DNA from: Ruegeria sp. Ofav3-42
GTDB lineage: Bacteria > Pseudomonadota > Alphaproteobacteria > Rhodobacterales > Rhodobacteraceae
NCBI RefSeq assembly: GCF_022347725.1
Contig: NZ_JAKRGB010000025.1
Span: forward strand, 1 to 36,169
Length of the DNA stretch: 36,169 bases
Reading direction: 5' to 3'
Position numbers and translations under genes: made by a program. The notes below the pieces were generated by a model. The model was not told where the DNA came from, searched no databases, and saw nothing but the letters and a program-made list of their open reading frames with translations. Numbering within the stretch: the stretch's first letter is position 1; each line of letters starts with the position of its first letter. Shown in pieces: positions 1 through 8,323 of the stretch.

Positions 1-2
1 CG

Positions 3-65
3 TTGGGCAACCTAACGCCAATGGAATTTGCAGAGAAAATGAACATGGACAAACTGGCCGCGTAA
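3..65 (+). CDS. IS3-family transposase (OrfB), C-terminal end only
   Basis: The window opens inside an open frame that reads LGNLTPMEFAEKMNMDKLAA and then stops with TAA. A C-terminus of the form LGNLTPxEFA is characteristic of the DDE (rve) transposase OrfB of IS3-family elements. Only the last 20 codons are inside the window, so it cannot be told whether the element is intact. The element ends shortly downstream, probably near position 125. It marks the left side of the window as insertion-prone DNA. Confidence 0.7.
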   Translation: MGNLTPMEFAEKMNMDKLAA

Positions 66-103
66 GGCCATCAAACCGAACCCAAGGACTCTCCGAAGGT
101 TGG

Positions 104-125
104 AGGAAACTTGGGGCTCAGGTCA
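104..125. repeat. Possible terminal inverted repeat of the IS3-family element
   Basis: Following the transposase stop there is about 60 bp of non-coding DNA ending in a G-rich tract and GGTCA. Read inward on the minus strand it begins TGACCTGAGCCCC. IS3-family ends normally start TGA and carry a run of C, so this is a plausible right end. The left end is outside the window, so the repeat cannot be confirmed. Confidence 0.35.
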
Positions 126-570
126 CCTTTGCTGCTGCGGCTGGGGCGTTTTGGGAACCCATGGCCACCGAGTGCAGTGCGCCAGTTCACCTGTTTCACG
201 TACACGGCTTTAAAGACCGAATGGTGCTGTTCGAAGGCCGACAGCTGACTTGGGAGGGTGTTGATTTTCACCAGGGTAACGTCATGAAGGGCGTGGATGT
301 CTGGCGCCGCGAGAACGCCTGCCTGGGTAGCGCGGAGAACAGCATTGCGGACGACAACTCGATGCAGAAGGATTGGAGGAATTGTTCTGCCGGCTCGATC
401 CGGCTGAAAGTCACCAAAGGTGGACACGGCGTTCCAGAGGGCTGGCGGAACGCCGTACTTGACTGGTTCGAAGCTCTACCACGAGCGCTCGATTGCCCCC
501 AATCCCTTAGGTTATTTTGATCTGACATGTATTCCGTAGCATTCAAATTGCTTTGTGAAAGGGGTTGAGA
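126..570. other. Gene-poor stretch, no supportable gene
   Basis: About 445 bp between the putative IS end and the methyltransferase. Open frames of 108-119 codons exist on both strands (for example 161-520 plus and 71-427 minus), but none has a clear ribosome binding site or a recognisable domain. They overlap one another and one crosses the putative IS boundary. This could be decayed DNA left by insertion events. Confidence 0.5.
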
Positions 571-1392
571 ATGAAGGAACGAGTGTCCGACCACTATGGT
601 CGCAGCCGTAGACTGATCAAGCAGATAGCTGATAGCCTAAAGGCCACGGGCATTGACCCAAAAAAACTGCGCGCCGCTGATTTTGAACCAATCGATGAAT
701 TCCATTTTCGCGGCAGGCAAGCGAGTTTACAGCTGCTGGAGAAACTGGAGTTAGCGCCAGATTCAAATGTGCTTGATATTGGTAGTGGACTGGGTGGGGT
801 CACCAGAACAATTGCCGAAGAAGCAAAGGCCAAGGTTACTGGCATAGATCTGACGCAAGAGTTCTGCGACGCTGCCAAAACCATTTCAGATTGGGTCGAT
901 CTTAGTGAACAAACTACGTTTATTCAGGGAGATGCAACAAAGCTGCCATTTTCGGACAGCAGTTTTGATGGCGCGGTGACCGTCCATGTCGCGATGAACA
1001 TTCCCGACAAACTTTCGGTGTACAAAGAGGCCCGTCGTGTCCTGAAGCCCGGAGCACGATTTGGTGTTTATGACATTCTACAGGGCGAAGGTGGTGATGT
1101 CGTTTATCCGACGCCGTGGGCTATGGATGCCTCAATCAGTTACCTCGCGACCCCGAAAGAAATGGCCAGCTTTCTGCAAGATGCGGGTTTTAAGGTATTG
1201 GATGAAGAAGACTCGACGGCTGAAAGTTTTGAATGGCTAAAGGCGAGAACTTCGGAACCCAAGTCTGATCGCATCATGCCAGTTACGACACAGATTCTCT
1301 TTGGGAACGTCGCCAGTGATATGGTTCAGAACCAACTTCTTGCTCTGGATGATCGTCGTTTATTGACATACCGCTTCATTTGCGCGGCCTGA
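571..1392 (+). CDS. Class I SAM-dependent methyltransferase (UbiE / Methyltransf_11 type)
   Basis: A 273-residue protein predicted to transfer a methyl group from S-adenosylmethionine to a small molecule in the cytoplasm. The SAM-binding motif I is VLDIGSGLGG at residues 67-76. An acidic residue follows strand 2 (VTGIDLTQ), then GDATKLPFSDSSFD (motif II) and a post-motif ARRVLKPGARFGVYD. The N-terminal DEFHFRGRQAS stretch resembles small-molecule N-methyltransferases acting on glycine- or ethanolamine-like substrates, but the acceptor cannot be read from sequence. The ATG at 571 is preferred over TTG at 565 because AAAGGGG lies about 6 bases upstream. It stands alone, with no operon partner. 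Confidence 0.85.
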   Translation: MKERVSDHYGRSRRLIKQIADSLKATGIDPKKLRAADFEPIDEFHFRGRQASLQLLEKLELAPDSNVLDIGSGLGGVTRTIAEEAKAKVTGIDLTQEFCDAAKTISDWVDLSEQTTFIQGDATKLPFSDSSFDGAVTVHVAMNIPDKLSVYKEARRVLKPGARFGVYDILQGEGGDVVYPTPWAMDASISYLATPKEMASFLQDAGFKVLDEEDSTAESFEWLKARTSEPKSDRIMPVTTQILFGNVASDMVQNQLLALDDRRLLTYRFICAA

Positions 1393-1413
1393 CGATAAAA
1401 TTAACCAACACTC

Positions 1414-1435
1414 GCCCCGGTTTCTCTGCTGGGGC
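1414..1435 (+). terminator. GC hairpin after the methyltransferase gene (weak terminator candidate)
   Basis: GCCCCGG and CTGGGGC form a 7-pair stem (one G-T wobble) around an 8-base loop, 22 bp after the stop codon. No T-run follows, so intrinsic termination is uncertain. Confidence 0.3.
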
Positions 1436-1614
1436 TGTAACCTCGGTCACGACTGAGATTGGGTAAGTGGCACGAAGTTGAGCCGATGGAGGCGGGATGG
1501 CGCTGTGAGCTTGCTTTACCACCTGATGTGGTCGCTGATTGATTCACAAATGTGGCCAGCTGGTTGCGTCGGCCTTTGGTTTCGTACTCGAAAACAATAA
1601 GGGGGTTGGTTACG

Positions 1615-2238
1615 ATGGAACTGATTTACGTTGATGGCTCGCCATTTGCACGAGTGGTCAGAATTTTGGTTCATGAGTGGCGGCTTGCAGTTAAGTGCAC
1701 TGAAGTATCTTTTCCTTTGCCGCCAGAAACAGAGGCATTAACGCCGATGGGGCAGGTGCCTCTCTTGCTTCGCGAAGGCCAGCCTCCATTGTTTCCAACG
1801 CTCAACATAATTGAGCATATGTCCAGTCTTGTCGCCGGAGACGTCCCGTTTCCTCATAACGATCAAACACGTGAGAATCTGGTGATTGCTCTTTCCGCTG
1901 GTGACGTCTTGGCTCAGGCGGCATATCAGCAGTGGTCTGGACTTGGCCAAATTGCGGAAAACGGACTTGGTTTTGAACCGGGTGCGCGAAACTTGGATAG
2001 ATTTTTCCGGACGATATGTTGGTTGTCCGAAAAAGCAGAAGTCGAAGCGATTGCCAGTATGGTCGCCGCCGTATTCCTATACTGGGCACGTGATCGTGGG
2101 GTCGCCGGACTAGAATTGGCTGATGCGCGCTTTGATCGTTTTGAACCGTTGTTTTCTCGCCCAAGTTTCCAATTTACCAAACCCCGACCGCATACTCTTG
2201 CTGCTTCCGGTAAGTCAGAAGATGGGCTCTTTGAATGA
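1615..2238 (+). CDS. Glutathione S-transferase-like protein
   Basis: A 207-residue protein starting MELIYVDGSPFARVVRILVHE, the thioredoxin-like N-terminal GST fold. The Ser in the DGSPF segment sits at the usual catalytic Ser/Cys position, and the cis-proline motif GQVPLLL follows at about residues 46-52. The rest is the helical C-terminal domain, weakly conserved. GSTs conjugate or reduce electrophiles with glutathione in the cytoplasm; the substrate is unknown. The frame is open from 1552, but ATG 1615 is chosen because GGGGGT lies 8 bases upstream and the fold begins there. It is monocistronic between a methyltransferase and a convergent cyclase gene. Confidence 0.75.
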   Translation: MELIYVDGSPFARVVRILVHEWRLAVKCTEVSFPLPPETEALTPMGQVPLLLREGQPPLFPTLNIIEHMSSLVAGDVPFPHNDQTRENLVIALSAGDVLAQAAYQQWSGLGQIAENGLGFEPGARNLDRFFRTICWLSEKAEVEAIASMVAAVFLYWARDRGVAGLELADARFDRFEPLFSRPSFQFTKPRPHTLAASGKSEDGLFE

Positions 2239-2416
2239 AAGACTATCGACAATACGTTAGATCAAGCGGCTGCTTTTGGCCTCTGAGGCGACTTATTCTG
2301 CGTAAGGTGCGGTAGTAGTTGGCAGCCCTAAGCGGACATCCCACCAACAATAGCAAATTGCGCCCCCGCACGTTACTTGCTTTCGATGACCGGCAGTTGA
2401 TCTACAATTGGTGGCG

Positions 2417-4153
2417 CTAATCAGGAATGCCCGCGGCTGCGAGCATCGTATAGTAGGCGTCATAGATTTCCGGCTTTGCGATAGAGATACGAGTACGCAT
2501 ATCCCGGAACATTGATACGCTGAAGTCCGGCTCGCGTGACATGTGAATCCGTGCGAGTTCTGTGGCTCGGCCCGCATTGCCAAGGGCCATCTCAGCGACA
2601 AGTTCGTTCAGGCGAAACACAGTCACTGTGTTATGAAATGCGCGCATTTTTTGAGCGGTTTCTTTGAGACCGCGCCAGTTCTCTTCTGCAATTTGCGAAA
2701 GGCTGATACCCATATAGACTCGGTAATTCAGCGGGTCATTTGGGTTAAGCCGGAGAGCCTCTCTGGCATGAGCCTGTGCCACCTGCGCTTCACCCATCAG
2801 GCCATGTAGCAAACAGCTGGAGCCCCAGGCTGAAACGCAGTTTGGGCTTGTTTCGATCACGCGATCCACCAATGACAAGCCGTATTCGCTGTCTTCCGAC
2901 AGGAACGCTAACACGTAACCGGCATAGGCTTGCGCCTCCAGGTCTACGTGCGACGCCTCTAGAACCTCATGTGCAAGCTGCACTGCGTAATCAAACCGGT
3001 CCTTGTTTGGGCGCGTGTCAGGGTTCCAAAGCAAAGTTCGGATCCAGCCTCGAAGAGCGCTGGCCAATGGGTACTCACTTGAGAGCGAAAGAGCTTTTGA
3101 CAGGTGGTCGTCCGCTTCAGTGAAATTGAACCTGTAAATTAAGGCCTGCGCGCGCAGGAAGTGATCATATGCTCCCAGGGTATCCGGGCGCTTATAGGCA
3201 GATCGGTCTATTTCTGCCTGTCTTATGCCTGGTGCAATTGAAGCTACGACGGCCTCAGTGATCTGGTCCTGAAGATCAAAAATATCGTCGAACTTCCCAT
3301 CGTAACGGTCTGCCCAGACATGCGATCCGGTTTCCGCGTCAATCAGCTGCCCAGTCACACGCAGCCGGTTACCAGCTCTACGAACAGAACCTTCTAATAC
3401 ATAGCGAACACCAAGTTCACAGCCGATGCGGCGCACATCAACCGAAAGCCCTTTGTAAGAAAATGAAGAGTTTCGGGCGACCACGAATATCCAGGGCACT
3501 CTGGATAAGCTGGTGATTATGTCTTCGGTTATACCTTCTGCAAAATAATCCTGTTCGGCGTCAGAAGACAGATTGTCAAACGCCAATACGACGACCGAAG
3601 GCTTGTCAGGGCGAGATTGAATTATCGGGGGCGCGGTAGCGAATGCCGCCTGCACTGAGTAGGCGGTCACAGGGCGCGCAATATTCTTCAAGTTTTGCGG
3701 CCCCAATTCGGTGAACGAAACATCCACCTTGCCTGCAACGTCTTCGTAAACCCGCGCTGAAACGATGATACCTCCGGGAGGAGCCAGACCTTCCAGCCGA
3801 GCTGCTATGTTGACGCCATCACCAAGAACGTCACCGTCGTCGTCAAAAACATCACCTGCATGAATTCCCATACGAAATTGCATTTCCGGGCTTTGTCCGC
3901 GTGCCGCGTTCCGCTCAACCATCTGGCGCTGCATCGTTTCCGCACAAGCTATGGCGTCAAACGCCGAGGGAAACTCTGCAAGAAAACCGTCACCGGTCTT
4001 TTTGAACAGACGCCCGCCATTCAAGCCGACATGCGGTTCCAGCGCTCTAAAGTGGCCCTTGTACGCGTGCAAAGTGGCTTCCTCGTCCGCACTGACAAGC
4101 GCGCTATAACCAACAATATCAGCGGCAAGTATGGCTGCCGGGTGTCGCTCCAA
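2417..4153 (-). CDS. Class III adenylate/guanylate cyclase fused to TolB-like and TPR domains
   Basis: A 578-residue multidomain protein. Residues 1-150 form a CHD-type nucleotide cyclase domain: metal-binding Asp12 (AADIVGYS) and Asp55 (KKTGDGFLAEF), plus DGVNIAARLEG with Asn115 and Arg119. The catalytic set seems complete, so cAMP (or cGMP) synthesis is likely. About residues 180-300 resemble the cytoplasmic TolB N-terminal-like domain (VVVLAFDNLSSDAEQDYFAEG), and residues 330-560 carry TPR-like helices. This architecture is common in rhizobia and roseobacters, where partner proteins presumably bind the TPR part. No membrane segment is seen. The start is TTG at 4153, dictated by a perfect AGGAGGA upstream. 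It lies 72 bp downstream of the monooxygenase gene on the same strand and may be co-transcribed. Confidence 0.88.
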   Translation of the reverse strand: MERHPAAILAADIVGYSALVSADEEATLHAYKGHFRALEPHVGLNGGRLFKKTGDGFLAEFPSAFDAIACAETMQRQMVERNAARGQSPEMQFRMGIHAGDVFDDDGDVLGDGVNIAARLEGLAPPGGIIVSARVYEDVAGKVDVSFTELGPQNLKNIARPVTAYSVQAAFATAPPIIQSRPDKPSVVVLAFDNLSSDAEQDYFAEGITEDIITSLSRVPWIFVVARNSSFSYKGLSVDVRRIGCELGVRYVLEGSVRRAGNRLRVTGQLIDAETGSHVWADRYDGKFDDIFDLQDQITEAVVASIAPGIRQAEIDRSAYKRPDTLGAYDHFLRAQALIYRFNFTEADDHLSKALSLSSEYPLASALRGWIRTLLWNPDTRPNKDRFDYAVQLAHEVLEASHVDLEAQAYAGYVLAFLSEDSEYGLSLVDRVIETSPNCVSAWGSSCLLHGLMGEAQVAQAHAREALRLNPNDPLNYRVYMGISLSQIAEENWRGLKETAQKMRAFHNTVTVFRLNELVAEMALGNAGRATELARIHMSREPDFSVSMFRDMRTRISIAKPEIYDAYYTMLAAAGIPD

Positions 4154-4160
4154 ACAAAAA

Positions 4161-4168
4161 TTCCTCCT
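4161..4168 (-). promoter_or_regulatory. Strong ribosome binding site fixing a TTG start
   Basis: On the minus strand the sequence reads AGGAGGAA, 7 bases before the TTG at 4153. No in-frame ATG lies at a suitable distance, so the cyclase very likely starts with TTG, which would be missed by an ATG-only gene caller. Confidence 0.8.
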
Positions 4169-4225
4169 GCGTATCCATTCTTATGGAGTGCCAAAGGGAT
4201 ATTAGGGGCTTCGCGTACAAAACGG

Positions 4226-5695
4226 TCAGACCACATCTCGGAAGTCGGCCGCACGATAAGGCACAATCAGCTCAGATATTGGCGCTAGAATACCGCGTTT
4301 GCGAAGCGGGTCCGCACTCATGTCGAGTAGGAGTTCATCGTGATAGTGGCACATGTGAAGCAGAAGTGTGGCAGAACGTGCTGGTCCTTCTGGCATCCAG
4401 GATTGTTTCCAGGACTTGAGCGCATTGATCTCGCTTCGCATGGCCTCAGCATCCGGTAGTAGCACACGACCTGCAACGACTTCCGCAAGCCATTTGGCCT
4501 GAAGCGCGAAGGTCGTCACACTCATGAAGGAGGACGCCCGACCCACGAATGCAAGATTTGGCACAGAAGGGTGCAGGACATGGCGGTATAAATAGAACCC
4601 ATCCGGCCCATCATCCAATGAGTTGAGTATGGACTTCGGTAGATATGGGTAGCCGATCTTCCAGCCCGTGCCGAAGACCACGCAATCGACCTCAAGAGAA
4701 TCCCCGTCCGCAAGGTCGATCCCGTTGGAAGAGTATGCATTCACCCCTGTTCGATGTGCAGAAATCTTACCTGATCGGATCAAGTCGATGAGCCCCGGAC
4801 GTGGAACCATGGTCACTTCCGTAAACGCGTCGAATTCGACAGGCGTCTCAGGCATCAAGGTCTCACCACGTGCGATTTGCGTTCGCAATCGTTGCTGGGT
4901 ACTGAGCAGCAGCTCTACGACACGCCAGAACAGCCAGGGCAACGGATATCCTATTGAGTGGATAGCACGCACGATTGGGCTGGGTCTGACATACGGAGGG
5001 ATCATGGCTGCAACAAGGCGTGTCAGCATTCCCCATTTAAACGGAAGAATGCCCAGCAATTTGCGCGGAACAGGCCAGTGTGCAGTTCGGAAAACGAGGT
5101 GAATCTTATCCGCGACTTCCACAGCCGAACCCGCTATGTCGGTCGCACTTTTTCCGTAACCGATTACAGCGACGCGACGTCCTTTGAGTTGCGATATGTC
5201 TTTAATTTCGCTCGCGTGAAGGACTTCTCCTCCAAAGTCTTCACGTTTGGGAATGTTCGGGACATTTGGTGTCTCTGAATAGAGCCCGGCTGCAACGACA
5301 ACGAGATCGAACTCAATATGTTCAGAACTTTCGGAACCATCAACCTCAAGTGACCACCGGTCACCTTTGCGCTCAATCAAGGTGACGCGGGTGCCTAACC
5401 GGAGGCACTCTCGTATACCGAAATGATCGCAATAGTCCTCCAGATACTCCCGAAAGACCGGCCCCGGAGTGAAATGAGACGCTTCTTCGGAAAGCGGAAA
5501 ATCAGGGAATTCGTACAGGTCCTTCTGCACCTGAACGCCAAAATCGTGGTATCCATCCGCCCAGACGCCACCAAGGTACGGGTTGCGATCAAAAACAGCG
5601 CACTGGATGCCGACCCGCGTAAGGCATTTTGCAGTGGCAAGCCCGGAAACCCCAGCACCAATGATAGCGGCGGTTCTGACTTCCCCGACTATCAT
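4226..5695 (-). CDS. FMO-type flavin-containing monooxygenase / Baeyer-Villiger-like oxidoreductase
   Basis: A 489-residue flavoprotein expected to use FAD, NADPH and O2 to oxygenate a small organic molecule. The N-terminal FAD-binding Rossmann motif is IIGAGVSG (residues 11-18), followed by DRNPYLGGVW. A second dinucleotide motif, VAVIGYGKSATDIA, lies near residue 180. The FMO fingerprint FxGxxxH is present as FGGEVLH, but the aromatic or Trp residue that normally follows four positions later is replaced by Ile, so it is neither a textbook FMO nor a textbook BVMO. The start ATG overlaps the stop of the upstream small membrane protein by ATGA, indicating translational coupling. The substrate is unknown. 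Confidence 0.82.
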   Translation of the reverse strand: MIVGEVRTAAIIGAGVSGLATAKCLTRVGIQCAVFDRNPYLGGVWADGYHDFGVQVQKDLYEFPDFPLSEEASHFTPGPVFREYLEDYCDHFGIRECLRLGTRVTLIERKGDRWSLEVDGSESSEHIEFDLVVVAAGLYSETPNVPNIPKREDFGGEVLHASEIKDISQLKGRRVAVIGYGKSATDIAGSAVEVADKIHLVFRTAHWPVPRKLLGILPFKWGMLTRLVAAMIPPYVRPSPIVRAIHSIGYPLPWLFWRVVELLLSTQQRLRTQIARGETLMPETPVEFDAFTEVTMVPRPGLIDLIRSGKISAHRTGVNAYSSNGIDLADGDSLEVDCVVFGTGWKIGYPYLPKSILNSLDDGPDGFYLYRHVLHPSVPNLAFVGRASSFMSVTTFALQAKWLAEVVAGRVLLPDAEAMRSEINALKSWKQSWMPEGPARSATLLLHMCHYHDELLLDMSADPLRKRGILAPISELIVPYRAADFRDVV

Positions 5696-5931
5696 GCCTC
5701 AGATCCCCGTCGCAAAATTCGCGATAAGCCCAAGAAAACGACGCCCAGAAGCCAGAGCGCCAGAACATAGGCTCCGAACACGGTCCAAAGCGCCCATACC
5801 CACAGGCCTTGCCAAATTGTTTTAGCTTGGTTCAACCCGGTCTGACCGAGGCGAGAACTCAAAATGAACAACATATTGAGCAGGCCTATGGCAGCGCCGA
5901 TTGCCGTTCCAATCCAAAAGAAATCGCCCAT
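5692..5931 (-). CDS. Small two-helix membrane protein, unknown function
   Basis: A 79-residue hydrophobic protein starting MGDFFWIGTAIGAAIGLL, with one predicted membrane helix near residues 4-24 and a second near 42-66 (GLWVWALWTVFGAYVLALWL), separated by a polar basic loop. It ends in an arginine-rich tail. The frame is open to an ATG at 5955, but that start lacks a Shine-Dalgarno sequence; ATG 5931 has a G-run 5-6 bases upstream. Its stop overlaps the monooxygenase start, so the two are probably made together. I do not recognise a family. Confidence 0.6.
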   Translation of the reverse strand: MGDFFWIGTAIGAAIGLLNMLFILSSRLGQTGLNQAKTIWQGLWVWALWTVFGAYVLALWLLGVVFLGLSRILRRGSEA

Positions 5932-5990
5932 AATAGCCCCCCAAGGCGGTATCATAATATCACGAAATCACAGTTTTAGATAGCAAGTCG

Positions 5991-6020
5991 GCCGTCAGCG
6001 CTTTGGAAATCACTGACGGC
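5991..6020. repeat. 8-bp inverted repeat upstream of the small membrane protein
   Basis: GCCGTCAG at 5991-5998 and CTGACGGC at 6013-6020 are perfect complements separated by 14 bp. The pair lies about 60 bp upstream of the preferred start at 5931, where an operator would sit. No T-run flanks it. It may be an operator or an extragenic hairpin. Confidence 0.4.
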
Positions 6021-6160
6021 GTCAAAGTTGTTGTGGCCGTCATACCCCGGAGCACCTATTCAAATTCTTAGCTTGCCCATTCGAACCAAGAATGTCGCTA
6101 CCGACTGTTTCAACGGGCTATTGAAGGAAGCCGCGCCGCTGCACTTGATAGCGAAATAAA

Positions 6161-6361
6161 TGTCAGGAAGAGTTCGCGCTGAAGGCCAAGGCAGAGCTTG
6201 ACCCACGGATGCAGTCTGTTGCCTTCCGGGCGCTGGACGGGACACCGCCCAGTAAGAGTTTGCTTGAGATCCTCGAACGAGCCGCGGGTTCCGAGAATAA
6301 GGTCGAGGCGATCCGGCCGCTCTTCGGGATGCAATGGCAACCGATCAATACGCCTGAGTAA
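6161..6361 (+). pseudogene. Remnant of an unidentified protein-coding gene (C-terminal end)
   Basis: A 66-codon open stretch ending in TAA at 6359-6361 reads like real protein: it contains EEFALKAKAELDPRMQS and ends PLFGMQWQPINTPE. In-frame stops (TGA, TAG) lie immediately upstream and the first ATG is well inside, so it has no start. The charged, helix-like composition argues against chance. I cannot name the family. It is likely a C-terminal fragment left by deletion or insertion. Confidence 0.4.
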
Positions 6362-6715
6362 GAGTGGCGTGGCTGATGCGCATTGCCCTCGTCAGCAATG
6401 CTGGAAGCATGTGATACGAAAAACGGCGGATTCCGGAAGTTCGCTGCGATTGCGAAATGAACCCCTCCGCTTTGTGAAAGCGGACATTGAAAATCGTGCG
6501 GACAGTGTCTGTCGTACTTTAGCCTCGGTAAGGTTAGCAATGCGCAGAAAGTGGGCTTTGCAAAGATTGGCGGATATGCGTCGAAATATTGAAGCTTGTC
6601 CGGTGTCACATGTTTGGTGAAGCTGGCCACCCTTCCCTCGTTAACCCGAGTTGGTCAGGCCAAAATCTCAAGTGTTCAGTGCGTTTTTCACCGATTGTTT
6701 CCTCCTAATTGAACG
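6362..6715. other. Gene-poor stretch with an extragenic hairpin
   Basis: About 350 bp with no supportable gene. Overlapping frames on both strands (for example 6163-6630 minus) lack starts with ribosome sites and recognisable domains. The notable element is the perfect hairpin at 6466-6484, listed separately. Confidence 0.5.
6466..6484. repeat. Perfect 8-bp hairpin with 3-base loop
   Basis: TCCGCTTT, loop GTG, AAAGCGGA: a perfect 8-pair stem in non-coding DNA with no T-tract on either side of a kind expected for a terminator. It could be an extragenic repeat unit or an RNA structure; only one copy was noticed in the window. Confidence 0.5.
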
Positions 6716-6741
6716 GGCGCGGCCTGGTCGAAGACCGCGCC
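6716..6741 (-). terminator. GC-rich hairpin after the sulfatase gene
   Basis: GGCGCGG (6716-6722) and CCGCGCC (6735-6741) form a perfect 7-bp stem 31 bp beyond the sulfatase stop. The loop itself contains a smaller GGTC/GACC hairpin. On the minus strand the following bases are only moderately T-rich, so this is a weak terminator candidate. Confidence 0.45.
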
Positions 6742-6772
6742 GGTCTGAATGAGAAACCTCAGGCTTCAGGTA

Positions 6773-8323
6773 TTAGTTGTTAGTTCCTGGTCCATCTGAC
6801 ATTTGCTCCATCACCCGATCAAGGTTGAATGATCCGGGCTTTTGGCGTGGCGGATATTCAACTAACGTCTCCAAAACTTCTGCAACTAAAGCTTGCAAAG
6901 GCAGTTGCGCAGGAGCGCTCTTTCTTGCCCACCAGGTGTTATAGTTGTTGGAGTCGGTATCGGCCCGCTCAAACGGGTCTCGACGGAGGTGAAATAGTTT
7001 TGGCGCTCTCAGATCGACAAAAGGATCGCGCCAGACATCGAAACGCGCTGCGCGCTGTTCTGCAAAGACACTTTTCCAGTCACCCGAGCGTATCGCCAGA
7101 AGCTTGCCGTCGTCACTGACGTAGAAGAAGTGCTTGCGCGGGCTTTTGTCGGCTTTGCCGGTCACGTAGTCGAGGATATCGAAACCATCAAGGTGGACCT
7201 TGTAGGTCCGATCACCAACGGTATGGCCACCCTGTAGCTTCTCCTTGATATCGGGCTCGCCAACCGCAGCCATCAGCGTTGGCACCCAGTCCTGATGCGA
7301 AACGATCTCGTTGGAGATGCGGCCTTCGGCAATTTTTCCTGGCCAACGAATGACTGCCGGGACACGGAAACCACCTTCCCAGTTGGTGTTCTTTTCACCA
7401 CGGAAGGGTGTGATCCCGCCATCAGGCCATTCATTGTAGTGTGGACCGTTGTCAGTCGAATAAATGACGATTGTATTGTCTGCAATGTCCAACTCATCCA
7501 ACAGATCGAGCATTTGGCCAACGTGGTTGTCATGTTCGACCATGGCGTCAGAATAAAAGTTTCCACCCTCTCCTGACAGCCCTGCATGCTCTTCGCGTAC
7601 ATGAGTATAGAAGTGCATCCGCGAAGCGTTTAGCCAGACAAAGAACGGTTTCTCTTGTTCATGCGCGCGTTTCACAAAATCAACGGCGGCGTTGGTAAAT
7701 TCATCATCCACGGTTTCCATTCGCTTGCGCGTAAGAGGCCCGGTGTCTTCGATGGACCCATCGGCGGATGACTTGATGACGCCACGCGGGCCATAGCGTT
7801 CTCGGAATTCTTCACCCTTCGGATAATCCGGGTCTTCTGGCTCTTCCTCGGCATTGAGGTGATAGAGGTTCCCAAAGAACTCATCAAAACCATGAGCCGT
7901 CGGAAGATGCTCGTCCCGGTCACCAAGGTGGTTTTTGCCAAACTGACCGGTGACGTATCCATGCGGCTTCAGGAGTGTTGCAAGGGTCGGGTCTTCCGGT
8001 TGCAAACCCTCAGCGGCACCCGGCATCCCCACCTTGGTCAGACCCGTTCGAAACGGATGCTGACCGGTGATGAACGCAGACCGCCCTGCGGTACAGGATT
8101 GCTCTCCATAGTAGTCGGTAAAGGCCATGCCCTCATTCGCGATCCGGTCGATATTGGGCGTCTGATATCCCATCATGCCGCGATTGTTGTAGCTGACGTT
8201 CCAATACCCGATGTCATCGCCCCAGATGACCAAAATGTTTGGTTTTTCCTGAGCAATCCCAGCAGTCGCCAGAACGGCTATTGGAATTGAGATCAACCAA
8301 GATCGAATGGATTTTTGCTTCAT
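6773..8323 (-). CDS. Secreted sulfatase (arylsulfatase-type, formylglycine-dependent)
   Basis: A 516-residue type I sulfatase that hydrolyses a sulfate ester, probably in the periplasm. Residues 1-24 form a signal peptide ending in ATAGIAQ. Metal-binding Asp36/Asp37 sit in WGDDIGYW. The formylglycine signature is CTAGR at residues 77-81 (Cys77 modified, Arg81 retained), the CxAxR variant of CxPxR. Later motifs GKNHLGD and STDNGPHYNEWP are typical sulfatase metal and sulfate ligands. The start is ATG 8323 because AAGGAGG precedes it; an upstream in-frame TTG (8344) would place that ribosome site inside the gene. Activity requires a formylglycine-generating enzyme, not encoded here. It sits next to the DUF3604 gene on the same strand. 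Confidence 0.92.
   Translation of the reverse strand: MKQKSIRSWLISIPIAVLATAGIAQEKPNILVIWGDDIGYWNVSYNNRGMMGYQTPNIDRIANEGMAFTDYYGEQSCTAGRSAFITGQHPFRTGLTKVGMPGAAEGLQPEDPTLATLLKPHGYVTGQFGKNHLGDRDEHLPTAHGFDEFFGNLYHLNAEEEPEDPDYPKGEEFRERYGPRGVIKSSADGSIEDTGPLTRKRMETVDDEFTNAAVDFVKRAHEQEKPFFVWLNASRMHFYTHVREEHAGLSGEGGNFYSDAMVEHDNHVGQMLDLLDELDIADNTIVIYSTDNGPHYNEWPDGGITPFRGEKNTNWEGGFRVPAVIRWPGKIAEGRISNEIVSHQDWVPTLMAAVGEPDIKEKLQGGHTVGDRTYKVHLDGFDILDYVTGKADKSPRKHFFYVSDDGKLLAIRSGDWKSVFAEQRAARFDVWRDPFVDLRAPKLFHLRRDPFERADTDSNNYNTWWARKSAPAQLPLQALVAEVLETLVEYPPRQKPGSFNLDRVMEQMSDGPGTNN

Noticed and set aside
161..594. Overlapping open frames of about 110-120 codons on both strands after the IS3 remnant
   Set aside because: No ribosome binding sites or recognisable domains, and the frames overlap each other and one runs across the putative IS end.
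6163..6630. Minus-strand 155-codon frame
   Set aside because: Overlaps a better coding-like fragment on the other strand, lacks a family signature, and has low-complexity Ser/Pro-rich composition typical of shadow frames.
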